Part shown: positions 26,353 through 36,500 of the stretch, piece after piece
Numbering within the stretch: position 1 is the stretch's first letter
Layout of the letters: every line of letters begins with the position of its first letter
Source of the DNA: a virus
Virus record (IMG/VR): IMGVR_UViG_3300017593_000402
Span: 62,001 to 126,000 of that record
Length of the DNA stretch: 64,000 bases
Reading direction: 5' to 3' (one strand)
The notes under the pieces: model-generated
The model's database searches: none
What the model was told of the DNA's origin: nothing
Seen by the model: the letters and a program-made list of their open reading frames with translations, nothing else
Made by a program: the position numbers and the translations under genes

Positions 26353-28682
26353 TGGGCGTTAAAGATTCAGTTATTTTTGGTGCTAGTAGCTACAAAACTT
26401 CTGGCGGTGCAACCTCTATGGGAGGTTTGTACTACAATGGGTATATTTATGTTTTAGGTTTTAATCCTGATGAAAACACTGTTTATTTAACTAAATCAGA
26501 TGTAGCAGGAAATAGGCTGTGGGAACTACCTTTCTATAGTTCTGAAACTTGGTATGCTGGTGATGGTTACGATGCAGGTGCTCCTCTTATTTGTAACGGC
26601 AGAATTTATTACAAAAATCAAATAAATAATACTATTTGTTGGGTACCTTTTTCTGATCCTATAATACCAAATCAGACTTCTACTAAAATATTGGATTGTG
26701 GTGGAGCTGAAACTGATTATCATTCAGTAGGGCACAAATATTGGTTTGGGAATTTGATTAAAGGAGAATATATTTTTCATATAGAGCGTGATGCGCATAC
26801 TATTTTAGTTACTGATTTAGATGGAAATTTTATTGGGAGATTTGGAGAATATGGAACCGATTTAGGACAATTTACGTATCCTAGTTGGGCTATGTATTAT
26901 CCTCCAGATCGTATTTATACTTGTGAGCTTTCTCCTGGGAGGAAGGTTACAGAATGGAGGGTAGAATCATGGCAAGACCCTTTTATTATAACACCTGTAG
27001 CTATAAGGTTAGATTTTAGAGAAAGCGGTCATGCTTACGATCGTTTAGGGGGATGTGCTTATAGAAATAATCAATTTTTTCTTTTTCATTTTTATCCTGC
27101 GTGGATGGGTTTAAGTTTCTATCGAATAGAAGAAGATTTTTCTTTAGTTTATGATTCATCAGTTAAAATAACTTACCCTGGAGTGTCTTATAACACTTAT
27201 TATGGTTTAGGTGTTTTTGCAGATGATACCAAAGTCGTGTGTTTTCCCAATCGAGGCGGAAGTGTTTGGGCTTTTGCTGGGACTATTACTGCTATAGAAA
27301 ACGGCTTGGACGAAGATTTTTCAGTTGACATTTATGCTATGATTTCTGGGGTAGGCATAGATGTCAATTTTTCTTTGGAAAGTGGTATTCCCCAGGCATT
27401 TGGAGATTTAAATTTTGAATTAACTGCCGAAGGATATATTCAACAGAATGCTTTTGATGAAAAGTTTTTCTTTTCTGCTGAGGCTTTATGTGGTCATTAT
27501 GATATGATCGCTGACTTCGGTTTTAATTTGGTTAGTGGGGAGTACGGTGTTAGAGATACATTTGGGTTTGATTTATTTGCTAGCCAGAATCATTTAGAAG
27601 AATTATTTGGTTTTGAACTTTATACTGAAACTTCTATAACTAAATTTTCTGAATTGGAAGAAGCTTTTGGTTTTGAATTATTAGGCAGTTCTCCCCATAG
27701 TGGAAAGTTATCTTTAGAACTTGAAACTTTTGAATTTCATGGTTTTGCTGCAACAGATTTAATCGCAGATTGTCAGTTAACACTCGAATCTCTAAATCTC
27801 TTTTCATATGAAGGTCTGACCAGTACGTTAATGCTTCCTTCTTTGGAAGTAAACGCTGCTGTTTTTGTACCAGCTATTGCTAGTGGCAGTCTTGTTTTGT
27901 CTGGACCGAGTATTACCTCTACTCTTTCTGTACCTATTTCTGCTTCTGCGGAACTGAAATTGGAAAATCTAGCAGCGACGGGCCTTGCTCTTATTCACGG
28001 ACAACTAAATGGAAATTTGATACTGCCTTTGCTGTCCACTCAAGGTATTATGTCAATGGGAGCATCTGCGGGGCAATTAGAGGTTGTTCTAAACAATGTT
28101 CAAATTCAAAGCTGGACCGCAGTAGTTCCTTCTGTAGCAGGTACTTTAACTATGCCTGCGGTAGATGTTTTTGCTTCGCAAACTATTGAGTTATATAGTA
28201 TTTCTGAACTTTATGACGGAACTTCAATAATCCATATCTCTAATGGGAGTTATAGCCAAGTAGATTTGTCATCCTTACCTGAGTTAGAGGAAGATTTGTT
28301 TGATATTCAGGGAATAGCTATAAATTTGCGAACTACAGCAATTAGTAAAATAGGTTATCCTTCTGACTATAACGTAATTGATCTTGGGTATTTAGATGTG
28401 CATAAAGGAGCAGTCAATGACTACTTAGTATTTTTCTTGTTTGGTGATATGCCTACTCAAGAAAATTTAGTAGGACGATTAATAGTAGGTGATTATTCTT
28501 ATGAAATAAAACAATGGATTAGCGAAGGAGAGTGGAGAGTAGTAGTTGGTAAGGGCATTACTAAGCGATTTTTTAGAGACCCAAGCAAACGCTATCAAAG
28601 AGTTATATTGCAATTGAAAAAAGATTTTGAGCTTAAAGGATTAAGTATTTTAGCTACTCCAAATCCCAGGAGATTACGTTAA
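26352..28682 (+). CDS. Beta-propeller-like virion protein with repeated FGFEL segments
   Basis: 776 residues. Residues 1-320 have propeller-like repeats, including an NHL-type blade (VTDLDGNFIGRFGEYGTDLG) and GGCAYRNNQFFLFHF. Residues about 325-450 hold irregular repeats of the type DxFGF(E/D)L. Residues 450-600 are rich in SxLxLxxLxxxG units resembling fibre shafts. The C-terminus is globular, ending in a basic segment. The start overlaps the upstream stop by one base. Probably a tail or head appendage; no enzyme motif recognised. Confidence 0.45.
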   Translation: MGVKDSVIFGASSYKTSGGATSMGGLYYNGYIYVLGFNPDENTVYLTKSDVAGNRLWELPFYSSETWYAGDGYDAGAPLICNGRIYYKNQINNTICWVPFSDPIIPNQTSTKILDCGGAETDYHSVGHKYWFGNLIKGEYIFHIERDAHTILVTDLDGNFIGRFGEYGTDLGQFTYPSWAMYYPPDRIYTCELSPGRKVTEWRVESWQDPFIITPVAIRLDFRESGHAYDRLGGCAYRNNQFFLFHFYPAWMGLSFYRIEEDFSLVYDSSVKITYPGVSYNTYYGLGVFADDTKVVCFPNRGGSVWAFAGTITAIENGLDEDFSVDIYAMISGVGIDVNFSLESGIPQAFGDLNFELTAEGYIQQNAFDEKFFFSAEALCGHYDMIADFGFNLVSGEYGVRDTFGFDLFASQNHLEELFGFELYTETSITKFSELEEAFGFELLGSSPHSGKLSLELETFEFHGFAATDLIADCQLTLESLNLFSYEGLTSTLMLPSLEVNAAVFVPAIASGSLVLSGPSITSTLSVPISASAELKLENLAATGLALIHGQLNGNLILPLLSTQGIMSMGASAGQLEVVLNNVQIQSWTAVVPSVAGTLTMPAVDVFASQTIELYSISELYDGTSIIHISNGSYSQVDLSSLPELEEDLFDIQGIAINLRTTAISKIGYPSDYNVIDLGYLDVHKGAVNDYLVFFLFGDMPTQENLVGRLIVGDYSYEIKQWISEGEWRVVVGKGITKRFFRDPSKRYQRVILQLKKDFELKGLSILATPNPRRLR

Positions 28683-30677
28683 ATGAACATCAATGACCTT
28701 TTGGGTTTTTATTCATCTATTACTGATACAATTAATTTTGTAAGTGGAGAAATATCTAGTTTTGCTGAAGAGGTTAGTGATGTAATTAATTTTGATTTTA
28801 GTGTGCCAGAGCCAACTGAATTTCCTACGAATTTAACTAGATATTCTGACCCATTGGTTGATTTTTCACATTTACCTCAGCTAACTTCAGATTATCCTGA
28901 TTTTGAGGCGTCTCCTGAAAATTATAAGGCGACAATAACTGAATTGCGCCATGCAGTAGATGGTCTTTTAAATACACTCCAAGATATTACGCCTGATTTG
29001 GGTTGTTTTGAATTAAATTCTTTACCCGATCCTCCTAATACTGATATTAATCCTGATTACCCTTCTTTGACATTGGAGTTTGGGAATATACCTTCTCCTC
29101 CAAATATTCCTGACTTAAATATTCCTTCCATACCAAATTTAGAAGAGATTTCGGTTGCAAAAGAAAAACACGTTGTTGAGGATATAATAAGTTATTTTGA
29201 GTCTCTAGCAAATTATATCGGTCAGATCAAACAACTTTTACAGAATCAGTCAATAGATGTTGATACAGACTTTCCTAATGGGGTAAATATCGCTCCTGCT
29301 AAAAAGACTTTAGAAGATTGGTTAGAATGTGATTATAATCCAACTATGACTAAATTAACCAATATAGATTTAGACGGCCTTGCTGATGCAGTAGCTGGTA
29401 CGAATATTGATAGTTACAGATATTATATGCTTCCAGATGGATTTGTCGAGGCTGTTATGGATTTTGCGGAAAACATAGAAGGACTGGATTTAATACGTAA
29501 AGAACCTCTTTCTTATTTAGATTCTTTGAGACTCAGCCGAGAAATAGAAGATATATTAGGTGAGGCTACTGTTAGAGGTTTTAACGAGGATGTAATAGAT
29601 GAAAGAGTAGCCTATGATATTACTTTACACAGAATTCAAACACAGCTTGGTCTTACTGAGAAAAAAGGAAAGATACTGTCTTCGTGTAGTGAACAAATGT
29701 GGAAGGCTGTTGACAGAAAGCCAAAACTTTATAATCAGTTATCTACTTGGCTTCTTGTGTCTTATTATTCTCTTGTTGATAATATACTTAAACTATATCA
29801 AGTTAAAATTAAAACTATTCAGGAAAGGATAGACTTAGTTGACAAAGCTATAAAAGCGAACCAGTCTAGGTTACAAATTCTTTCTGCTTCTGCCTTAAAT
29901 CTTTTTGCTAATATTGAAACTCAAATTCGTAATTTTGTGTCTAAATTAAAATCCCAGGTGTTAGAAATTCAAAGCGAAACTTTGATTTCGCAAGCTGATC
30001 TTTTAGAATCTCAGGCAATAGTCAAAAAAATTACAGAATATGTTCAAAAAATAAGAATTACAGAAGCAAAGCTCAAAGAAATTCAGTCAAGACTTAGTTT
30101 GTATGAAGTTAAAGCAGGATTATTTGAAAGCCAGCTTCGATTTGAAGTCTTAAAGAATAATCAAGTAATACTCGAAAACCAGAATAATGTTTTGTCTACG
30201 TTAACTCAGTTTATTGATTATGATAAGCTTGTAGAGCAATATAGGTTACTAGCCAACATACAAGAAGGAAAATTAAGTGTGTTTAATGATTATATTTCTT
30301 ATTTGATTACAGTAGTATCTAAGCTAACTCAAACACCAAAAGTGGTTAAACTTAGAGGCAGACTAAAAAACCTCCAAGCACAAATAAACAAATTTTTAGT
30401 TCAGAGACAAGCAAAAGATACTGTTATGAATACTTGGCAAGCTTCTCTTTCTGATCGGTGGACTGTTGATTCTTATGACTATAAAAAATTAATGCAAAAA
30501 ATAGTTTATGATGCTCAGGCTGCTGTTACTTTTGCTGAAACTCATTTAATAGATAGAATGGCCAAGGCTTCTGGGAAATTTAATACTTTAGGAGAGTATT
30601 ACTCTAAAAAAGTGGCAGGAGCTTTGTCTGCTGCCCATACAGTTGTTGGAATAACTAACAGGATACTGGAAGGATAA
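28683..30677 (+). CDS. Coiled-coil virion protein, first of a similar pair
   Basis: 664 residues. The first 200 are Pro/Asp-rich (FSVPEPTEFPTNLTRYSDPL, NIPSPPNIPDLNIPSIPNL). The remainder is long amphipathic helix rich in Lys, Gln, Leu and Ile. Starts directly after the previous stop. The next gene has the same layout, suggesting duplication. Proteins of this type and position, upstream of a giant virion protein, are often ejected with the DNA or form internal head structures; this is inference. Confidence 0.5.
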   Translation: MNINDLLGFYSSITDTINFVSGEISSFAEEVSDVINFDFSVPEPTEFPTNLTRYSDPLVDFSHLPQLTSDYPDFEASPENYKATITELRHAVDGLLNTLQDITPDLGCFELNSLPDPPNTDINPDYPSLTLEFGNIPSPPNIPDLNIPSIPNLEEISVAKEKHVVEDIISYFESLANYIGQIKQLLQNQSIDVDTDFPNGVNIAPAKKTLEDWLECDYNPTMTKLTNIDLDGLADAVAGTNIDSYRYYMLPDGFVEAVMDFAENIEGLDLIRKEPLSYLDSLRLSREIEDILGEATVRGFNEDVIDERVAYDITLHRIQTQLGLTEKKGKILSSCSEQMWKAVDRKPKLYNQLSTWLLVSYYSLVDNILKLYQVKIKTIQERIDLVDKAIKANQSRLQILSASALNLFANIETQIRNFVSKLKSQVLEIQSETLISQADLLESQAIVKKITEYVQKIRITEAKLKEIQSRLSLYEVKAGLFESQLRFEVLKNNQVILENQNNVLSTLTQFIDYDKLVEQYRLLANIQEGKLSVFNDYISYLITVVSKLTQTPKVVKLRGRLKNLQAQINKFLVQRQAKDTVMNTWQASLSDRWTVDSYDYKKLMQKIVYDAQAAVTFAETHLIDRMAKASGKFNTLGEYYSKKVAGALSAAHTVVGITNRILEG

Positions 30678-30678
30678 A

Positions 30679-32556
30679 ATGAGTTACGATGTAACCTCTC
30701 TTATTTCGGAAAGACTTGATGCTATTGAACACGGAGCGGCTACTACTACAGGAGCGATTAATAGTTTTTTGGATGAGTTTTTGCACAGAGGTGGAATAAG
30801 CATTAGTCTTGCTCCAATTAAAGATTTGCCTATTCAGGTTGAACCTATTCCTGACTTACCAGAGGAAATAAATGTTTCTGATTTAGATTATATTCCTACT
30901 GATTTAACTTTTCCTGATCATCCTATAGAAGAATTTGATTTAAACGAGCTTGTTTCTGAATTTGATTCTATTTCTACAGAAATAGGGCAGAATATAGACA
31001 AACCTCTTATTAGTTCTGTATCTCAAGCTTTAGATTCTATTTCTATGCCTGAAATTCCTGACGATTTAGATTCCATAACTGAACCTTCGTTAGAAGCAAT
31101 TTCTTTGCCTACGCTGCCTTCGTTTGATAAAGTGTCGGTTCCTTATCCAGAATCAATTACAACTGAGTTTTCTCCTGCGGATATACCTTCTCTTGCATTT
31201 ATTGAAACGCAACAGTTATTTAAAGAATTTGATTCTCTTTTACAAAAAGATTTGCAATTTTCTAGGTATGCACATGAATTGATAAGAGATAGACGCTCTC
31301 GAATTAAGGAGTTAATAAATTTTTACGAACGAGTTTTGAATATTCTCAAAACTACCAATCCTCTCCAAAGAGTTGAAAAAGTTATCAATGAAATAAATTT
31401 TATTGTAGATGAGGGAGAGAAAAGATTTATTAGTCCTATTTATGAGAGATACAGTTCTTTTGCTTCTAAAGATGTCAGAGATAAGTTAGAGAATTTGTAT
31501 TACCAGGCCAAAATTTTGAGTACGGGTCAATTGAAAGAAAAATACTTTAGTGAAAACGTTTTCACTGACCGTGATAAAGAAGATGAAATAGAATCTTTAG
31601 AACTTCAACTCAAGGAAGACTTAGATAAACACGAGACTGCTTATATAGATGCCTGCATTCAAGTTTGGAATGTTACTACTTCATATGTTCTTTTGTATGT
31701 AACCAAATTATTAATAGAATTTCAGCAAAGGCTTAATTATGAAAATATTTTGGTTCAGCTCCATGAGGACCTAAGTAAAGCAATTTTGAGATATTATGAT
31801 ATGTATAATGCTTTGCTCCAAGCTGAAAATACACAATTAGATAAGTTCAAAGCTGTTTTGAATAGAGCTAGTATGGAGTTAGATAAAATTCAATCAATTC
31901 TTGAAAAGAACAACGCCTATATAGAGGCTTATGCTGCTCAGGTTAGAGGGCTCCAAACTTTGGTTGATAAGTATAATGTAGATAGAAGACTATACCAAGC
32001 TCAGCTTGCTGAAAGATCATCTAGAGTAGATTTAGCTAGAAGCGTTTATCAAAACAATCAAGCTAAAGTTGATTTATATCAAAGAGCTGTAGCTCTGGTT
32101 AACAAGCTTTATGGTCTAAGACAAGAAAAAGTGAGAGATATTCTTAACAGAGGTAGAATTAAATTGGGGTTTGCTAAAGCTCAACAACAGTTAGACGTGA
32201 CAGTTTCTAAAGCTTTGGAAAACATTTATAATATTTATGGTGATATTATGGAAGTAGATATAGACAGATATAAAGCTGAATATAATAATATTTTGAATGA
32301 TAGTATTTTGGATTATAAAACTAAAGTTAGATTGAATGCGGAACGAGCTAATTTATTAAAACAAGCTTACTCTGTGTTTCTCCAAAAAGTGGGGCAAGAA
32401 GATAGGTATATTTTAACAAGTACTCGATTGATCAATGATATGGCAAACAGATTAGCTATGGAAGCTTTTAGGCCTTTGGCTTCTATGTCTTCTGGATTAT
32501 TGAGTGCTATTGATGCTGTTGTTAATGGGTTATACGAATTTGTAGCTGAGGGATAA
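30679..32556 (+). CDS. Coiled-coil virion protein, second of a similar pair
   Basis: 625 residues with the same arrangement as the gene before it: about 180 Pro/Asp/Ile-rich residues (LPEEINVSDLDYIPTDLTFP), then long helices (LENLYYQAKILSTGQLKEKY). A palindrome copy lies inside at 31551, encoding Ser-Glu-Asn-Val-Phe-Thr. Spacing of one base from both neighbours shows tight coupling. Possible ejection or internal head protein. Confidence 0.5.
   Translation: MSYDVTSLISERLDAIEHGAATTTGAINSFLDEFLHRGGISISLAPIKDLPIQVEPIPDLPEEINVSDLDYIPTDLTFPDHPIEEFDLNELVSEFDSISTEIGQNIDKPLISSVSQALDSISMPEIPDDLDSITEPSLEAISLPTLPSFDKVSVPYPESITTEFSPADIPSLAFIETQQLFKEFDSLLQKDLQFSRYAHELIRDRRSRIKELINFYERVLNILKTTNPLQRVEKVINEINFIVDEGEKRFISPIYERYSSFASKDVRDKLENLYYQAKILSTGQLKEKYFSENVFTDRDKEDEIESLELQLKEDLDKHETAYIDACIQVWNVTTSYVLLYVTKLLIEFQQRLNYENILVQLHEDLSKAILRYYDMYNALLQAENTQLDKFKAVLNRASMELDKIQSILEKNNAYIEAYAAQVRGLQTLVDKYNVDRRLYQAQLAERSSRVDLARSVYQNNQAKVDLYQRAVALVNKLYGLRQEKVRDILNRGRIKLGFAKAQQQLDVTVSKALENIYNIYGDIMEVDIDRYKAEYNNILNDSILDYKTKVRLNAERANLLKQAYSVFLQKVGQEDRYILTSTRLINDMANRLAMEAFRPLASMSSGLLSAIDAVVNGLYEFVAEG
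31551..31564. repeat. Palindrome TGAAAACGTTTTCA, copy 2 (in gene)
   Basis: Perfect copy flanked by G and C (16-bp palindrome), inside the coiled-coil gene, read as SENVFT. Confidence 0.9.
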
Positions 32557-32557
32557 A

Positions 32558-33568
32558 ATGCCTCGTTATTATGATCCAAATAAGCCTGTAAAAATAGACA
32601 AAAAACTGATTGAACAAGAAGCTCTCCAGACTCCTTGGATAGACCCTATTGATTTATTGACGTTTGGACGTGGAATTCTAGGCAAGGCTGGTGTAAAAGG
32701 AGCTGGAGAGGCTTTGAGTGCATTATCTATTAAAGGAGCGTCGAAAATGGGGCTAGCTAACAAAGCATTTAGTTTAGGAGGTAAGGCTCTAAAGAAAGGA
32801 TGGCCTGTGTTATTAGGCTATGCTTTAGGTTCTATGGGTGGTAAAGGTGAAAAACAAGAAGCTTTGCCTTCTGTAGAAAAACCTGCTCTTACTAGAGAGC
32901 AATTTCAAAGCTTTGTTGATCAAATTAATAGCATTTTAGGCGGAGGTATTCCTATTAATGAGTATTCTAGGCAGGCTGTAGAGCTAGCAACTAAAGCCTT
33001 GCCTACGCTGCAAGCCGCTTATACTCCTGTTATTGAAAGCGGCAGGGAAGCTGCAAAACGTTTAACTAAATTAACCTCAGCTATTCCTCTGACAACTACG
33101 CAAGGGCCGAGCTATTATGATACAGGACTACTAGACGTAATGGGTTCGCAGATTTCCAGGTTGCTAAGCCAGGCCCAACCTGCCGATATGAGTTTTGGTT
33201 CTTTATTAAGAGCTAAATACGCCAGGCGTGCTTTGCAAACAGCTCTGCCTACTTATGCAAGTCTGATAAATGCTGGGCGTCGATCAGTAGCCCCTTCATC
33301 TGTAGTGCCTAATTTAATAACTGCTGCTTATACTGCACAAACACAACCGCAACTTAATATGCTTGCTGCTTTGCCTCAGCTTCTTACAACAGCACAGACT
33401 ACTTTGCGTCAAATTGGAGCAGGACAACAGGCAAAGGCAGCTATGCTTCTCAATACATTGTTAGGGAGCCAAAACCGTATGGACGTAGCTACTTTAACTG
33501 CTTTAACAAGACTAGGTGCGCTTGATCCTACAATCAGAGATTTAATTCTTCAAAATTATATTCAATAA
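32558..33568 (+). CDS. Ala/Gly-rich membrane-active-like virion protein
   Basis: 336 residues. Residues 45-105 contain Gly/Ala-rich hydrophobic segments (GWPVLLGYALGSMGGKG), and the C-terminal 200 residues are amphipathic helices rich in Ala, Leu, Gln and Thr. This composition is typical of internal virion proteins that cross the envelope during injection. It sits directly before the giant protein gene. Inference from composition and order. Confidence 0.45.
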   Translation: MPRYYDPNKPVKIDKKLIEQEALQTPWIDPIDLLTFGRGILGKAGVKGAGEALSALSIKGASKMGLANKAFSLGGKALKKGWPVLLGYALGSMGGKGEKQEALPSVEKPALTREQFQSFVDQINSILGGGIPINEYSRQAVELATKALPTLQAAYTPVIESGREAAKRLTKLTSAIPLTTTQGPSYYDTGLLDVMGSQISRLLSQAQPADMSFGSLLRAKYARRALQTALPTYASLINAGRRSVAPSSVVPNLITAAYTAQTQPQLNMLAALPQLLTTAQTTLRQIGAGQQAKAAMLLNTLLGSQNRMDVATLTALTRLGALDPTIRDLILQNYIQ

Positions 33569-33580
33569 GGAGAAAAACAA

Positions 33581-36500
33581 ATGCCTAATAATGCTCTTGC
33601 AGAACTTATAGCAAGAAGAATGTTAGGACTTCCTTTGCAGGGAGACTTAAATCTGCCTTCTGAGCAGGAGCAAGTAGGATTACCTCCTACTCCTGTTTCT
33701 CAATTACCACAAACTGCTATTCCTGCTGGAACTGCATTGGTTCAAGTTCCCCAAGCCCCTACTATGAGACAAGTAGTGGGTGAAGAGGAATCGTGGCCTA
33801 GTATTCTTGCTAAGTCTGCTGCTAGCGGATTAAGCCAAGTTGCTACAGGTGCGTTGGGAGCGGCATCAGGTATTTTGGAAAATTTAGGAGCTAATACTCA
33901 AGAGCTTCAAAATCTGGCTAATGAAATCAATCAAGCTTTGGCTCCTAAAGTAGGTAAAAGTAGAGCTAAATCATGGGTTGCTGGAATTATCCAGTCTACA
34001 ATAAACTCTTTAGCTCAATATGCCTTATCAAGAAGATTTGGGATTCCTTTACTTCCTATGTTTGGGGTTACCAGTGGAGGACAGAAATACTTACAAACTA
34101 GGCAAGAAGGGTATGCTCCTAGTACAGCTTTAAAAGCTGCTGTTCCTACTGGTTTGTCCGAAGCTCTTACTGAGAAGATTCCTTTTGAAGCAGTGTTTAA
34201 AGATGTGGGCAAGCCTATTGTTAAACGGTTGATTAAACTATATGGAGGCGAGCTATTAGGAGAGAACATTAATACTTTAACTGAAGATATTGTAAACCGA
34301 GTAGTTTTGCATCAGCCTCAGACACTTAATGATTATATTCGTGATCTGGTTGATACTACTGTTATTACATTAGGCCAGACCAGTTTGACTGGATTACCAG
34401 GAATTGTTGCTCAAACACAACTAGAAAAGAGAAGAAAAGCAGCTATTCCTTCAACTGAAAAAGTTATTGAAGAAGCTCTAAAAGCAACAAAACAGGCTCC
34501 GACTCCTGAAGCGGCTAGCGAAACTGTATTAGATGTTCTGCCTTTGGTTATAAAGTCTTTAAGTGCTTCTAAAGTAGAAGCAAATGACTATCAAGGTTGG
34601 GCTAGGGAAGCAGTCAAAGCTTATAGTAAAATTGCTAATGCAATTCCTGACGAAGACCTCTCTGTCAAGCGAACGCTTAATGATACCGTTAAGGCTTTTA
34701 AGCTTATAGCAAGTGGCAGAAAGTTAAAAGATGAAGAACTACCTATTTTATCTCATGCTAGTGCAGAAGTTACAGAGTGGCCTGATGATATTCCAGGAAA
34801 ACAGGCTTTGCTAAAAGCTATTGACACGCTAGTCAAAACTAACGAACCTCCCAAACCTAAAACTGCTATTCCTGAATCTAATTTACTTACTCTTGGATTT
34901 AAGCCTTCTGAGCAAAAGAAGCTTAGTGCTGAAGATAAAGAGAAGATTCTAAAGAACAAGATCAGTAGAAAGGACGTCATCCTCAAAAGAGATGGGACTG
35001 TAGTTTATAAGAAGGAAAAAGCTCCGACCAAAGAGCTGATTCCTAAACAAGAAGCTATTCCTACTAAAAAAGAAACTCCAGTTAAGAAAAAAGTTCCTGC
35101 TAAGAAGAAACCTGTTGAGAAACCAACTACGGGTTCCTTGGATGAAACTATACAAGAGTTCAAAAACTTAGGTTATACCATTAAGGAAATAACCTCCTTA
35201 AAACCTGAGGATATGGTCAAGATTAAGGAGGAGAAAATACCCAGAGACCAGGTAGAGATAAAAGAAGGCAAGTTAATACTTAAGCCAAAGAAAGAGGCCG
35301 TTCCAAAAAAGAAAGCTCTTCCTGAAAAAGAATTAATTCCTAAAGAAGCTATTCCTAAGAAGTCTGAAAAAGAACTAATTCCCAAGGAGAAAAAACCTGT
35401 ACAGGCTATTGATATTACTAAAATTGCTCAAACTCCGAAATCTAAAATAAAAGGATTGGTAACTATTGATGAGAAGGCCAAAGAAATTGTCCAAATAAAA
35501 GACAATAAGGTTATAGTACATCCAGATTTCTTTAAAAAGAGGAAAGTAACTCGTAAAAAATTGCTTAAAGAAGCTTTAACGCCGAAACCCGTAGCAAAAG
35601 AACCAATAGTAAAAAAAGGAGCAGCGGCTCCAGCTACGCCTAAATTTACTGAGCAAGAAAGAAAATCACTCAAAAAGCTTGGGTATAGCGACAAGCAAAT
35701 ACAGCGTATGAAACCCGAAGCTGCTAAGGAACTCCTTTCTAAGAAAATCAAAGCAGATTTTGTAAGCGTAAAACAGGACGGAACTATCAAAGTTTTAAAA
35801 CCAGAAGAAGTTAATGAAGTAGAAGCCGCTCTGAAAAAGAAGGTCAAAACACTTACTAAAAAACCCAAGCCTTTGTCTTTAATTGAACTTCCTAAAATGA
35901 AAAAAGGAGCCGAGTCTCCTGAATTAGCTGCTAAAGTTTACAAAGTTCACTACGATGGTCAGTGGCCCGAAGGCCCGATGATGGGAAAATTAAGCGGTGC
36001 GTATTCTTTTACTTTAACTGAAAAAACTCACCCTATTTTTGGGAAAAAAGGAGGAGCTACCAGTATAGTTGTGCCTAGAGGGGAACTCTCCAAGTTGCCT
36101 GAAATAATAGAACAAAAAATTAGAGAGTATGCAGAAGCTGAAGGTTTGGCTCAACCAGAGTTGATACCAGGGCATCCTGTTAAGTCTGAGTCCCGCAACC
36201 TAGAAGCAACTTCTAGAAACAAGATGCGGTTGTTTAAGACAAACCTAAAAGCACTGAAAAAAGCAATTCCGCATCCTACTATCGAGGACAGAATTACTGC
36301 TGCTTATTATAGATTTAAGCCTGCATGGGAAAAGTTTACTGGAAAAGGAAAATACTTAATTCCTAATTTGGGTAGGACTAAATATGTGCAAGAAGAAGCC
36401 AAAGCTAGAAAAGTAGAAGATAAAGATTTATTTAAACTGGATTATCTCCTGAGTGCCAAAGAATGGCTGGCTGGTACTAATTTCAAAGAACAAATTAAAA